Below, piece after piece: positions 16,359 through 22,776 of a stretch of DNA of 34,174 nucleotides. The DNA comes from Actinomycetes bacterium (lineage in GTDB: Bacteria > Actinomycetota > Actinomycetes > Mycobacteriales > Mycobacteriaceae). Below the pieces are notes generated by a model. It made no database searches, was not told the origin of the DNA, and saw only the letters and a program-made list of their open reading frames with translations. Position 1 is the first letter of the stretch; every line of letters begins with the position of its first letter. The position numbers and the translations under genes were made by a program. The DNA is taken from NCBI GenBank assembly GCA_023460175.1, contig JAEWRC010000217.1, positions 1-34,174 on the forward strand, in the 5' to 3' direction.

Positions 16359-16372
16359 TTGACAGGTGTCGA
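16359..16372. promoter_or_regulatory. palindrome GACA-GG-TGTC upstream of the SRPBCC gene
   Basis: TTGACAGGTGTCGA has a perfect 4-2-4 core that equals the core of the TetR-type operators at 28857 and 29013 (GACAnnTGTC). It lies 22 bases ahead of the -10-like TAACAT at 16394-16399. It may be an operator; the TTGACA inside it does not have correct spacing to act as a -35 for that -10. Confidence 0.3.
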
Positions 16373-16393
16373 GTTTACGGGGCGCTCGAGGTC

Positions 16394-16399
16394 TAACAT
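16394..16399 (+). promoter_or_regulatory. -10 element of the SRPBCC gene
   Basis: TAACAT fits TANNNT. The expected start of transcription is about 16406, giving a very short leader that holds only the Shine-Dalgarno GGGAGG (16407-16412). Confidence 0.45.
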
Positions 16400-16417
16400 T
16401 TTTTGCGGGAGGTCCTC

Positions 16418-16852
16418 ATGGTGGATGTACACGTGCAACGAACGATCAGCGCCGAACCGCAGCGAGTGTTCGACTGGTTGGCCGACCCGGCCGCCCTGAC
16501 CGCCGCGCCGCTGGTGCTGCGCGCGGCGTGGGCCACCCGGGACACCCGGGTGGGGGTCGGGGCGCTGCGCAAAGTGCTGGGCACGGGCATGTGGTTTCAC
16601 GAGGAGATCACCGCCTACGACCCGCCGCACAGCTACACCTACCTGATCGTGCGTTCCTTCCCGACGTTCGAGCACGACGGCGGCACCCTGACGTTCACGC
16701 CGTCGGGAACCGGCACGCACGTCGACTGGTCGAGCAGCTACACCCATCCGCTGCGCGGCGGCGGCGCGGCGATGCAAGCCGTCAGTTCTCGCTTGCTGCC
16801 GTGGAACTTCCGCGCGGTGCTGGCGGGTTGCGCCAAGGCGCTGGAGAGTTAG
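16418..16852 (+). CDS. SRPBCC-family (START/polyketide cyclase-like) protein
   Basis: A 144-residue protein that starts with VDVHVQRTISAEPQRVFDWL, the first strand and helix of the SRPBCC fold. It continues with the usual antiparallel strands (GTGMWFHEEITAYDPPHSYT, GGTLTFTPSGTGTHVDWSSS) and ends with a long helix (NFRAVLAGCAKALES). Such proteins bind hydrophobic ligands in a deep pocket; some are cyclases or aromatases, others only carriers. The ATG at 16418 has GGGAGG 5 bases upstream, which decides it against the earlier in-frame TTG. It is divergent from the mce operon across 160 bases. Ligand unknown. Confidence 0.85.
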   Translation: MVDVHVQRTISAEPQRVFDWLADPAALTAAPLVLRAAWATRDTRVGVGALRKVLGTGMWFHEEITAYDPPHSYTYLIVRSFPTFEHDGGTLTFTPSGTGTHVDWSSSYTHPLRGGGAAMQAVSSRLLPWNFRAVLAGCAKALES

Positions 16853-16909
16853 ACCCAATGCCGCGCAGTTGAGGTCGCCGCTGTCCGCGCGGCTCCTCGA
16901 CAGTGACCC

Positions 16910-16925
16910 GTCACCTCCGGGTGAC
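16910..16925. terminator. hairpin between convergent genes (possible bidirectional terminator)
   Basis: GTCACC-TCCG-GGTGAC forms a 6-bp stem with a 4-base loop in the 199-base gap between the convergent SRPBCC and methyltransferase genes. No T-tract follows. The rest of the gap holds further GTCACC copies near 16955 and 16974 and nothing that looks coding. Confidence 0.35.
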
Positions 16926-17051
16926 AGTTGCGCACAGCCTGGGGCGTGCTCGCCGGTCACCCTGTGGATGACCGTCACCCCGAGATGACGCGGTTTGATC
17001 GAGGGGCCGCCCGGAAACCGCGCCGCCGACCTCAAATTGCGTGAGTCCCCG

Positions 17052-17666
17052 CTAGGCCGGCCGCAGCAGGGCGACCAGAAACTCCGAATCCTCGGTGAAC
17101 GGCCGCAGATCCCAGGTGGACAGCAGCAGGTCCGGCGTCAGCCCGCTGGTGGCCGCGTCATCGAGGAACTGACCGAAGTCGTACTCGCGTCCGGCGCCGA
17201 AGCCGATGACGGCGCGACCCTCGGGACCCAGGTGCGCGCGCAGCCGGGCCAGCACCGTGGCGCGCGTGCTCGGCGCCAGGAAGGCCATGACGTTGCCGGC
17301 CATCACGATGACGTCGAAGGGATCGACGACGCCGTGCGCGGGCAGGTCGAGTTCGGCCAGGTCGGCGACGACGTAGCGCGGTCCGGGGTGGTCTTCCTCG
17401 GCCGCCGCGATCAGCGCTGGGTCCACGTCGACGCCGACGACGTCATGGCCCACGCCCGACAGGTATCCGCTGAGCCGGCCGGGCCCGCACCCGGCGTCGA
17501 GGATGCGGGAACCCCGCGGCACCATCGCGTCGACCATGCGGGCCTCGCCGACCAGGTCCTCACCGGCGCGCGCCATGGCTCGGAACCGTTCGATGTACCA
17601 CTGGGAATGCCCGGGATCGGCCGCGACCTTCTGCATCCAGATGCTTTGTTCGACCATGCGGGCCAT
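17052..17666 (-). CDS. class I SAM-dependent methyltransferase
   Basis: A 204-residue Rossmann-type methyltransferase. It has motif I ILDAGCGPG (55-63), motif II acidic VVGVDVDP, the DLAEL segment near motif III and VIVMAGNVMAF, motif IV. The N-terminal helix region (QWYIERFRAMARAGED) probably caps the active site. Acceptor substrate unknown; the size and motifs fit small-molecule or lipid methylation of the methyltransferase 11/25 group. It lies on the minus strand about 48 bases downstream of the DoxX gene, so both may be read together. ATG codons at 17666 and 17657 are possible starts; neither has a strong ribosome-binding site. Confidence 0.88.
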   Translation of the reverse strand: MARMVEQSIWMQKVAADPGHSQWYIERFRAMARAGEDLVGEARMVDAMVPRGSRILDAGCGPGRLSGYLSGVGHDVVGVDVDPALIAAAEEDHPGPRYVVADLAELDLPAHGVVDPFDVIVMAGNVMAFLAPSTRATVLARLRAHLGPEGRAVIGFGAGREYDFGQFLDDAATSGLTPDLLLSTWDLRPFTEDSEFLVALLRPA

Positions 17667-17714
17667 TGTTCCAGGAGGTGCGCGGTTCGACGGCAGGCGC
17701 GGACCCGCGGTCGG

Positions 17715-18098
17715 TCACGAGAACGGCTCGAGCGCGAAGCGTCCCCAGGCCACGAAGGCGAACAGGCCGATGAAGACGACATCGCCGATCATCGAGCCCC
17801 ATTCGCTGCGCCGGAACCGGGTCGTCGCCGCGCCGGCCATGAACAGCGCCATCCCGCAGGCAGCCAGCGGAACCAGCACGGGCGCGACGGCCGTCCACGC
17901 GGGGAGCACCAGTCCGAGCGCACCGGTCATCTTGATCACGCCGATAGCCTTGAGATGCCCGGCGCTGAAGTCGTCGACCCAGTGCTGACTGGACGCGAGC
18001 GATCGGTACTTCTCCTTCGGCAGGAAGGTCTGGGCCGCTCCACCGATCAGGAAGGCGACAGCCAGGAAGACGGTGAGGATCCACAATGCGGTGTTCAC
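17715..18098 (-). CDS. DoxX-family membrane protein
   Basis: A 127-residue protein with four hydrophobic segments (LWILTVFLAVAFLIGGAAQ; AIGVIKMTGALGLVLPAW; VAPVLVPLAACGMALFMAGA; IGDVVFIGLFAFVAWGRF) and the characteristic KMTGALGLVLPAW of the DoxX-like group. Family members act in redox or thiosulfate-related membrane complexes, though for this subgroup no reaction is established. The GTG at 18098 has AAGGAG about 7 bases upstream. It is divergent from the ECF sigma factor; genes for DoxX-like and oxidoreductase proteins often sit beside ECF41-type sigma factors and are their targets, so it may be controlled by its neighbour. Confidence 0.85.
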   Translation of the reverse strand: MNTALWILTVFLAVAFLIGGAAQTFLPKEKYRSLASSQHWVDDFSAGHLKAIGVIKMTGALGLVLPAWTAVAPVLVPLAACGMALFMAGAATTRFRRSEWGSMIGDVVFIGLFAFVAWGRFALEPFS

Positions 18099-18131
18099 GA
18101 GAAACTCCTTCCGCGGTTACGTCTGCCCCAA

Positions 18132-18165
18132 CGGGCTCGTCATATCCATGACGGCACCGAGCCCG
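18132..18165. promoter_or_regulatory. nested inverted repeat upstream of the sigma-factor gene
   Basis: CGGGCTC (18132-18138) pairs with GAGCCCG (18159-18165), and inside it GTCAT (18139-18143) pairs with ATGAC (18148-18152) around an ATCC loop. The outer stem ends on the first base of the GGAAAGG ribosome-binding site (18165-18171). As RNA it could affect translation of the sigma factor; as DNA it could be an operator for the divergent pair. Confidence 0.4.
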
Positions 18166-18179
18166 GAAAGGTAACCAGC

Positions 18180-18200
18180 ATGACCACCGAAATCCGATGA
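18180..18200 (+). CDS. six-codon leader ORF (MTTEIR) overlapping the sigma-factor start
   Basis: An ATG at 18180, 8 bases after GGAAAGG, opens MTTEIR followed by TGA at 18198-18200, which overlaps the sigma-factor ATG at 18197 (ATGA). The ribosome-binding site is ideally placed for this mini-ORF and too distant (25 bases) for the sigma gene. Ribosomes may therefore terminate and restart on the sigma ATG. The first 11 bases of both ORFs are the same (ATGACCACCGA), 17 bases apart. Confidence 0.4.
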   Translation: MTTEIR

Positions 18201-19078
18201 CCACCGACACTGAGCTGGCCGCGGCGTTCGATGCGCAGCGCCACCGACTGGTCGCGCTCGCCCACCGAATGCTCGGATCGCCCACCGACGCCGAAGACGC
18301 GGTCCAGGAGGCGTGGCTGCGCCTGGCCCGACAGGAGCCGGGCACGATCGACAGCCTCCCCGGGTGGCTGACCACGGTCGTCGGACGCGTGTGCATCGAC
18401 GTGCTCCGCGCCCGTCGCTCCCGGCCGGAGACCCAATACGGCGAGCACCTGCCGGACGCGGTCGTCACCGAGGACGAGGACGGGCCCGAAGAGCGGGCCG
18501 CACTCGCGGATTCTGTGGGGCTGGCGCTGCTGGTGGTGCTCGAGTCATTGGCGCCGGACGAACGACTGGCCTTCGTGCTGCACGACACATTCGGCGTCCC
18601 GTTCGCCGAGATCGCCCAGATCGTCGGCAAGTCCACCGACGCGACGAAGATGCTCGCCAGCCGGGCGCGCCGGAAGGTCCGCGGCATCCCGGAATCGAAC
18701 GTGGATCGAAGCCAACAGCGCGAGGTGGTCGACGCCTTCCTCGCGGCCGCGCGCAGCGGGGACTTCGAGGCGCTCTTGCAGCTGCTCGACCCGGAGATCA
18801 CCTGGCGTACCTACACGCCGCACGGGGTGGTGGTGAAACTCGGGGTGACCGACGTGCTCGCGGCCGCCGAACGGGGCGCCCGGGCGGCCACGATCGCGCG
18901 GCGGGTGCTGGTCAACGGCAATCCGGGGATCCTGACCTGGAGCCGCACCGGAAAGCCGCTCAGCCTGATGTCCTGCACGGTGCGCGACGGCAAGATCGTC
19001 GACGTCGTCGCGCTGCTCGATCCGGCGCGGCTGGCCACCATGGACCTGCCCGACAGTGGAGCCCCCGGTCAGGATTGA
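18197..19078 (+). CDS. ECF RNA polymerase sigma factor with SnoaL-like C-terminus (SigJ/ECF41-like)
   Basis: A 293-residue sigma factor. Region 2 (HRLVALAHRMLGSPTDAEDA, EAWLRLARQ, about 15-75) binds the -10 element, and region 4 (LAPDERLAFVLHDTFGVPFA, VGKSTDATKMLASRARRKVR, about 118-165) binds the -35. A fused SnoaL-like domain (about 175-290) follows. That layout defines the ECF41/SigJ-like group, in which the C-terminal domain regulates activity in place of a separate anti-sigma factor. The linker has HLPDAVV where relatives have a WLPEP-like motif, and the DGGG-type signature of the SnoaL part is replaced by YTPHGVVVKLG, so this member is atypical. The final 22 bases, including the stop, overlap the 3' end of tRNA-Thr on the other strand. 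DoxX is the probable target. Confidence 0.9.
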   Translation: MTTDTELAAAFDAQRHRLVALAHRMLGSPTDAEDAVQEAWLRLARQEPGTIDSLPGWLTTVVGRVCIDVLRARRSRPETQYGEHLPDAVVTEDEDGPEERAALADSVGLALLVVLESLAPDERLAFVLHDTFGVPFAEIAQIVGKSTDATKMLASRARRKVRGIPESNVDRSQQREVVDAFLAAARSGDFEALLQLLDPEITWRTYTPHGVVVKLGVTDVLAAAERGARAATIARRVLVNGNPGILTWSRTGKPLSLMSCTVRDGKIVDVVALLDPARLATMDLPDSGAPGQD

Positions 19079-19131
19079 ACTGACGACCTTTCGCTTACAA
19101 GGCGAGTGCTCTACCACTGAGCTACGGAGGC
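19057..19131 (-). tRNA. tRNA-Thr (anticodon TGT)
   Basis: The minus strand folds as a full cloverleaf of 75 bases including an encoded CCA. Acceptor GCCTCCG pairs with CGGGGGC (one G-T pair), D arm GCTC/GAGC, anticodon loop CTTGTAA with anticodon TGT at the centre, and T arm GTCAG-TTCAATC-CTGAC. The anticodon reads ACA, threonine. The lowest anticodon-stem pair is C-A. The 3' 22 bases overlap the end of the sigma-factor ORF, whose TGA stop comes from the T-loop sequence. Confidence 0.95.
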
Positions 19132-19149
19132 GGGTCGAAACCGCGGACC

Positions 19150-19178
19150 AGAGTATCCGGTCGGCGTGCGGTGACGAA
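19150..19178 (-). promoter_or_regulatory. promoter of tRNA-Thr
   Basis: On the minus strand TTCGTC (19173-19178) and TACTCT (19150-19155) are 17 bases apart, and the -10 lies 18 bases before the tRNA 5' end, a fitting vegetative-type promoter. The rest of the 115-base gap to the next gene shows nothing else. Confidence 0.5.
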
Positions 19179-19246
19179 AATGCCGCCAGGGTCGCGGCCG
19201 ACGAGGCGCGAACGACCGTGGACGCAATCTCGCGCGAACCAGGCTG

Positions 19247-20017
19247 CTAGTCCTCGTGCTCGATGATCCGCTGCGAGCTCACCGGCCGCGTCGACGGCCG
19301 CCGCCCGCGCGGGCGACCCGGCAGCGGGATCCGGTCGGCGATGTTGCTCAGCGGATTGACCACCTGACTGAGCGTGGTCACGGCCTCGCGCAGCGTCTCG
19401 ATCGTGGGGGCCAGTGCCTCCAGGCCCGGGGCCAGCCGGTTCAGGGTGTCGGCGACGTCGGCCAGTTGTTCCAGCGGCCCATTGCGGGCGGTCAACTTGT
19501 CGATCACGCCGCCCTCGGCCAGCAGTCGGTCGGCCACGCCGTCGTCGGCGAGCAGGCGTTCCACCACGCCGTCCTCGGCCAACAGCCGCTCCACCAGCCC
19601 GTCCTCGTCGAGCAGTTGGTCGACCAGGCCGCCCGGGGCCAGCGCGCGCTCGAGCCCGCCGCCCTCGGCGGTCAGCTTGTCCAGCAGCCCGTCCGGCGCG
19701 GTGAGCCGGTCGACCAGACCGCCGGGACGCAGCAGCCGGTCGATGGCGCCGCCCGGGGCCAGCGCCCTGGTCAACGGGGCGTCCTCGGCGAGCAGGTCGT
19801 CGGCGACCCGGGCCATCCGGTTTGCCCGGGCCACGGTGTCGTTGAAGCCCATCATGTAGGCCCTGGTGGAGGGCGAATCGGGGTCGCCGCCGTCTCCCAG
19901 GGAGCGCTTGGCCAGGTTCAGGGCGCCGCCGGCGACCTCGAGACCGGCCTCGGTGGCCACCAGGCCCACCCGGACCGGCGCCGTGGCGAGGTCGACGAGC
20001 GCTTTGCCGAGGTTCAT
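19247..20017 (-). CDS. decapeptide-repeat protein divergent from phoP (Rv0756c-like position)
   Basis: A 256-residue protein of unknown function. Residues 1-60 are helical (MNLGKALVDLATAPVRVGLV). Residues about 81-190 are eleven consecutive 10-residue repeats in perfect register, of the form (D/E)-(R/K/Q)-L-x-x-x-x-G-(L/V)-(V/I/L), for example ERLLAEDGVV and DRLLAEGGVI. Then comes a helical segment (NRLAPGLEALAPTIETLREA) and a basic tail (GRPRGRRPSTRPVSSQR). There is no signal peptide or clear membrane helix. Its position, next to and divergent from phoP, matches the uncharacterised Rv0756c. A -10 (TACACT, 20025-20030) ends 7 bases before the ATG, suggesting a leaderless mRNA. The alternating acidic/basic and leucine pattern could form an amphipathic repeat that binds lipid or a partner; this is a guess. 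Confidence 0.85.
   Translation of the reverse strand: MNLGKALVDLATAPVRVGLVATEAGLEVAGGALNLAKRSLGDGGDPDSPSTRAYMMGFNDTVARANRMARVADDLLAEDAPLTRALAPGGAIDRLLRPGGLVDRLTAPDGLLDKLTAEGGGLERALAPGGLVDQLLDEDGLVERLLAEDGVVERLLADDGVADRLLAEGGVIDKLTARNGPLEQLADVADTLNRLAPGLEALAPTIETLREAVTTLSQVVNPLSNIADRIPLPGRPRGRRPSTRPVSSQRIIEHED
19448..19777. repeat. eleven degenerate 30-bp tandem repeats
   Basis: These code for the 10-residue repeats of the protein at 19247-20017. Units differ at many third positions and share the frame, so selection has acted on the protein. There are no spacers, so it is not a CRISPR array. Confidence 0.85.
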
Positions 20018-20024
20018 GACGGCC

Positions 20025-20030
20025 AGTGTA
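20025..20030 (-). promoter_or_regulatory. -10 element of the decapeptide-repeat gene (leaderless)
   Basis: TACACT on the minus strand fits TANNNT and lies 7 bases before the ATG at 20017. The PhoP-type box at 20076-20093 is 46 bases further upstream. Confidence 0.5.
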
Positions 20031-20075
20031 TGGCCGCCGGGGCGCCACCACCGGCGCTCTGCGCTGTCAGTGAAT

Positions 20076-20093
20076 TCACAGCAACTGCACAGC
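20076..20093. promoter_or_regulatory. PhoP box (direct repeat) between the decapeptide-repeat gene and phoP
   Basis: TCACAGC-AACT-GCACAGC is two 7-base units with a 4-base spacer and matches 13 of 14 bases of the mycobacterial PhoP site TCACAGC-N4-TCACAGC. It ends 44 bases before the phoP ATG at 20138, suiting autoregulation, and may also control the divergent repeat-protein gene. Confidence 0.75.
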
Positions 20094-20137
20094 TGCCCGT
20101 CGACCCCATGTCCGGCATTTGCGGGGACATTGGAACC

Positions 20138-20857
20138 ATGGCAGCTCCAGTGGATGCCGACACCAAGCCCGAGGCCCGGGTGTTGGTGGTCGATGACGAG
20201 GTCAACATTGTCGAACTGCTCTCGGTGAGCCTGAAGTACCAGGGCTTCGAGGTGCACACCGCGGCCAACGGCCCCACGGCGCTCGACAAGGCCCGCGAGG
20301 TCAAGCCGGACGCGGTGATCCTCGACGTGATGATGCCCGGCATGGATGGTTTCGGTGTGCTGCGCCGGCTGCGCGCCGACGGCATCGACGCCCCGGCGTT
20401 GTTCCTGACCGCCCGCGACACCCTGCAGGACAAGATCACCGGCCTGACCCTCGGCGGCGACGACTACGTCACCAAGCCGTTCAGCCTCGAGGAAGTGGTG
20501 GCGCGGCTGCGGGTCATCCTGCGCCGGACCCAGCGCGACGTCGAGGTGACGCCGCAGCCCCGCCTGAGCTTCGCCGACATCGAGCTCGACGAGGAAACCC
20601 ACGAGGTGTGGAAGGCCGGCGAACCGGTGTCGCTGTCGCCCACCGAGTTCACCCTGCTGCGGTACTTCGTCATCAACGCGGGCACCGTCCTGAGCAAGCC
20701 CAAGATCCTCGACCACGTGTGGCGTTACGACTTCGGCGGGGACGTCAACGTCGTCGAGTCCTACGTGTCCTATCTGCGTCGCAAGGTCGACACCGGGGAG
20801 AAGCGGCTGCTGCACACGCTGCGCGGCGTCGGCTACGTGCTGCGCGAACCGCGCTGA
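20138..20857 (+). CDS. phoP: response regulator PhoP
   Basis: An OmpR-family response regulator of 239 residues that matches M. tuberculosis PhoP almost throughout. The receiver domain (14-130) has acidic DDE near 19-21, phospho-acceptor Asp63 in ILDVMMPGMDG and the Lys of VTKPFS. The winged-helix DNA-binding domain follows, with LSPTEFTLLRYFVINAGTVL and VVESYVSYLRRKVDTGEKRL. PhoP controls envelope-lipid synthesis, ESX-1 secretion and pH or hypoxia responses in M. tuberculosis. The ATG at 20138 is taken as start; an in-frame ATG at 20108 would add 10 residues and bring the length closer to the 247 residues of the M. tuberculosis protein. Neither has a strong Shine-Dalgarno. phoR follows 28 bases later. 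Confidence 0.97.
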   Translation: MAAPVDADTKPEARVLVVDDEVNIVELLSVSLKYQGFEVHTAANGPTALDKAREVKPDAVILDVMMPGMDGFGVLRRLRADGIDAPALFLTARDTLQDKITGLTLGGDDYVTKPFSLEEVVARLRVILRRTQRDVEVTPQPRLSFADIELDEETHEVWKAGEPVSLSPTEFTLLRYFVINAGTVLSKPKILDHVWRYDFGGDVNVVESYVSYLRRKVDTGEKRLLHTLRGVGYVLREPR

Positions 20858-20885
20858 GTTCGCCGGCGGCGCACCGACATCGAGA

Positions 20886-22358
20886 ATGGGGGCCGTGACG
20901 CCAACGTTGCACCGCGGGATCCCGCTGAAAGTGGCCCTGGTGGCGGCGACCTTGCTGCTGGTGGCCTGTGGCCTGCTGGCCTCGGGTATCGCCGTGACCA
21001 CGATCCTGCGCCACAGTCTGGTCCAACGCGTGGACCGCACCCTGATCGACGCCTCGACCGGTTGGGCCTTGGCGCCCCGCGGCGCGCCGCGGATCAACGA
21101 GGGCCCGAACCCCGGTCGGCCGCCGACGAACTTCTACGTGCGCGGGGTCGGTACGGACGGCGAGGTGTGGATCGGGGCGGCCGACCGCGACTCCGAACCG
21201 GCGCTGCCGCCCGACAACGACGTCGGCCCGGTGCCCACCACGGTCGGATCGCTGGACCCCTCGGGCGGGAACTGGCGCGCGGTGTCAGTGCGCGGTGAGC
21301 ACGGTGAGTTGACCACCGTGGCAATCGAACTCGCCGATGTGCGGACCACCGTGCGTTCGCTGGCCTACGCCCAGATGGGCATCGGTGTGGGGGTGCTGGT
21401 GATCCTCGGCATCGTCGGGTACGCCGTGGTGCACCGCAGCCTGCGACCGCTGGCCGAGGTTGAGGAGACCGCCGCGGCCATCGCCGCCGGCAGGCTGGAT
21501 CGGCGTGTGCCGCAGCGCGATCCGCGTACCGAGGTGGGGCGGCTGACGGTGGCGCTCAACGGCATGCTGGCCCAGATCCAGCGCGCGGTCGCGGCCACCG
21601 AGGCGTCGGCGGCCAAGGCGCGCAGCTCCGAGGAGAAGATGCGCCGCTTCATCACCGACGCCAGCCACGAACTGCGCACCCCGTTGACCACCATCCGCGG
21701 GTTCGCCGAGCTGTACCGGCAGGGTGCGGCCACCGACGTCGAGATGCTGATGTCGCGCATCGAGAGCGAATCGGCCCGGATGGGGGTGTTGGTGGAGGAC
21801 CTGCTGCTGCTGGCCCGCCTCGACGCCGAGCGCCCGTTCGAGCAGCACCGCGTCGACCTGCTGGCGCTGGCCACCGATGCCGTGCACGATGCGCAGTCCA
21901 TCGCGCCGCGGCGGGCGATCACCGTGGAGGTCTTCGACGGCCCCGGCACGCCCGAGGTCATCGGCGATGAGTCCCGGCTGCGCCAGGTGCTCGGCAACCT
22001 GGTCGCCAACGCCTTGCAGCACACCGCGGAGTCGACGTCGGTCACCGTCCGCGTCGGAACCCGCGGTCCCGACGCCCTCATCGAGGTCGTCGACGAGGGA
22101 CCCGGCATGACCGCCGAGGACGCGCTACGGATTTTCGAGCGGTTCTACCGGACCGACGCCTCCCGCACCCGGGCCAGCGGCGGCACCGGGCTGGGGCTGT
22201 CCATCGTCGACTCGCTGGTCTTCGCGCACGGCGGCTCGGTGAACGTCACGACGGCGCCCGGGCAGGGCTGCCGCTTCGAGGTCCGGTTGCCGCGGTTGAT
22301 CAGCGCGGAGATGGAGAGCCCCGCGGAGGTCAGCCCAACTCGGCCAGCGCCGCCTTGA
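20886..22358 (+). CDS. phoR: sensor histidine kinase PhoR
   Basis: A 490-residue membrane kinase partner of PhoP. It has transmembrane helix 1 (about 15-40), an extracytoplasmic sensor loop of about 120 residues, transmembrane helix 2 (about 163-183), HAMP (about 183-236), HisKA with DASHELRTPL and phospho-accepting His261, and HATPase with N-box LGNLVANALQHT, G1 DEGPGM and G2 GGTGLGLSIV. It phosphorylates PhoP. The ATG at 20886 is used; a GTG at 20895 is an alternative. The last 29 bases overlap, on the opposite strand, the 3' end of the HIT gene. The sensor loop is Pro/Asp-rich, with no ligand motif recognised. Confidence 0.96.
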   Translation: MGAVTPTLHRGIPLKVALVAATLLLVACGLLASGIAVTTILRHSLVQRVDRTLIDASTGWALAPRGAPRINEGPNPGRPPTNFYVRGVGTDGEVWIGAADRDSEPALPPDNDVGPVPTTVGSLDPSGGNWRAVSVRGEHGELTTVAIELADVRTTVRSLAYAQMGIGVGVLVILGIVGYAVVHRSLRPLAEVEETAAAIAAGRLDRRVPQRDPRTEVGRLTVALNGMLAQIQRAVAATEASAAKARSSEEKMRRFITDASHELRTPLTTIRGFAELYRQGAATDVEMLMSRIESESARMGVLVEDLLLLARLDAERPFEQHRVDLLALATDAVHDAQSIAPRRAITVEVFDGPGTPEVIGDESRLRQVLGNLVANALQHTAESTSVTVRVGTRGPDALIEVVDEGPGMTAEDALRIFERFYRTDASRTRASGGTGLGLSIVDSLVFAHGGSVNVTTAPGQGCRFEVRLPRLISAEMESPAEVSPTRPAPP

Positions 22359-22734
22359 TCTTGGCCTGGGCCTCGTCGAGTGATTCCGGGGAGGGATTGC
22401 GGTCGACGTGCGCGAAGCCGAAGTCGGTGAGCTCGCGCGCGGGAAAGACATGCACGTGCAGGTGCGGCACCTCGAGGCCGGCGATGATCAGCCCCGCCCG
22501 CGGCGCATCGAAGGCCCGCACCACGGCCTTGCCGATGCGTTGGGACACCGCCATGATCCGCGTGTAGGTGTCGGTGTCGATGTCCTGCCATTGGTCGATC
22601 TCGGCCCGCGGCACCACCAGGGTGTGGCCCTGGGTCATGGGCTCGATGGTCAGGAAGGCGACGACGTCGTCGTCCTCGTAGACGAAGCGACCCGGCAGTT
22701 CGCGGTTGATGATCTTGGTGAAGACAGTGGCCAT
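22330..22734 (-). CDS. HIT-family nucleotide hydrolase/transferase
   Basis: A 134-residue histidine-triad protein. The signature HLHVHVF (residues 91-97) holds the three histidines that bind nucleotide phosphate, and the N-terminal CIFxKI-like segment reads TVFTKIINRELPGRFVYED. It probably hydrolyses nucleoside phosphoramidates or dinucleoside polyphosphates (HinT or Ap4A-hydrolase type) in the cytosol. It occupies the Rv0759c position. A -10 (TATGCT) ends 8 bases before the ATG and no ribosome-binding site is present, so it may be leaderless. Confidence 0.93.
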   Translation of the reverse strand: MATVFTKIINRELPGRFVYEDDDVVAFLTIEPMTQGHTLVVPRAEIDQWQDIDTDTYTRIMAVSQRIGKAVVRAFDAPRAGLIIAGLEVPHLHVHVFPARELTDFGFAHVDRNPSPESLDEAQAKIKAALAELG

Positions 22735-22742
22735 GGCTACCC

Positions 22743-22748
22743 AGCATA
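22743..22748 (-). promoter_or_regulatory. -10 element of the HIT gene (leaderless)
   Basis: TATGCT on the minus strand (TANNNT) is 8 bases from the ATG at 22734. Confidence 0.45.
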
Positions 22749-22776
22749 GGCCCGCCGCTGAACCGGTGAGCAGAAG

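Noticed and set aside
16359..16364. TTGACA as -35 of the SRPBCC gene
   Set aside because: The -10 candidate at 16394 is 29 bases away, too far; no -10 lies at 16-19 bases.
16919..16937. Second PhoP-like box (TGACAG and CACAGC)
   Set aside because: Spacing of the two ACAG cores is 10 bases and not 11, the first unit is poor, and the site lies between convergent genes without a promoter.
19448..19777. 30-bp periodic repeats as a CRISPR array
   Set aside because: Units are contiguous with no spacers, vary between copies and encode in-frame decapeptide repeats.
20108..20137. Earlier phoP start at 20108
   Set aside because: No ribosome-binding site before it; kept only as an alternative because it would bring the length closer to that of M. 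tuberculosis PhoP.
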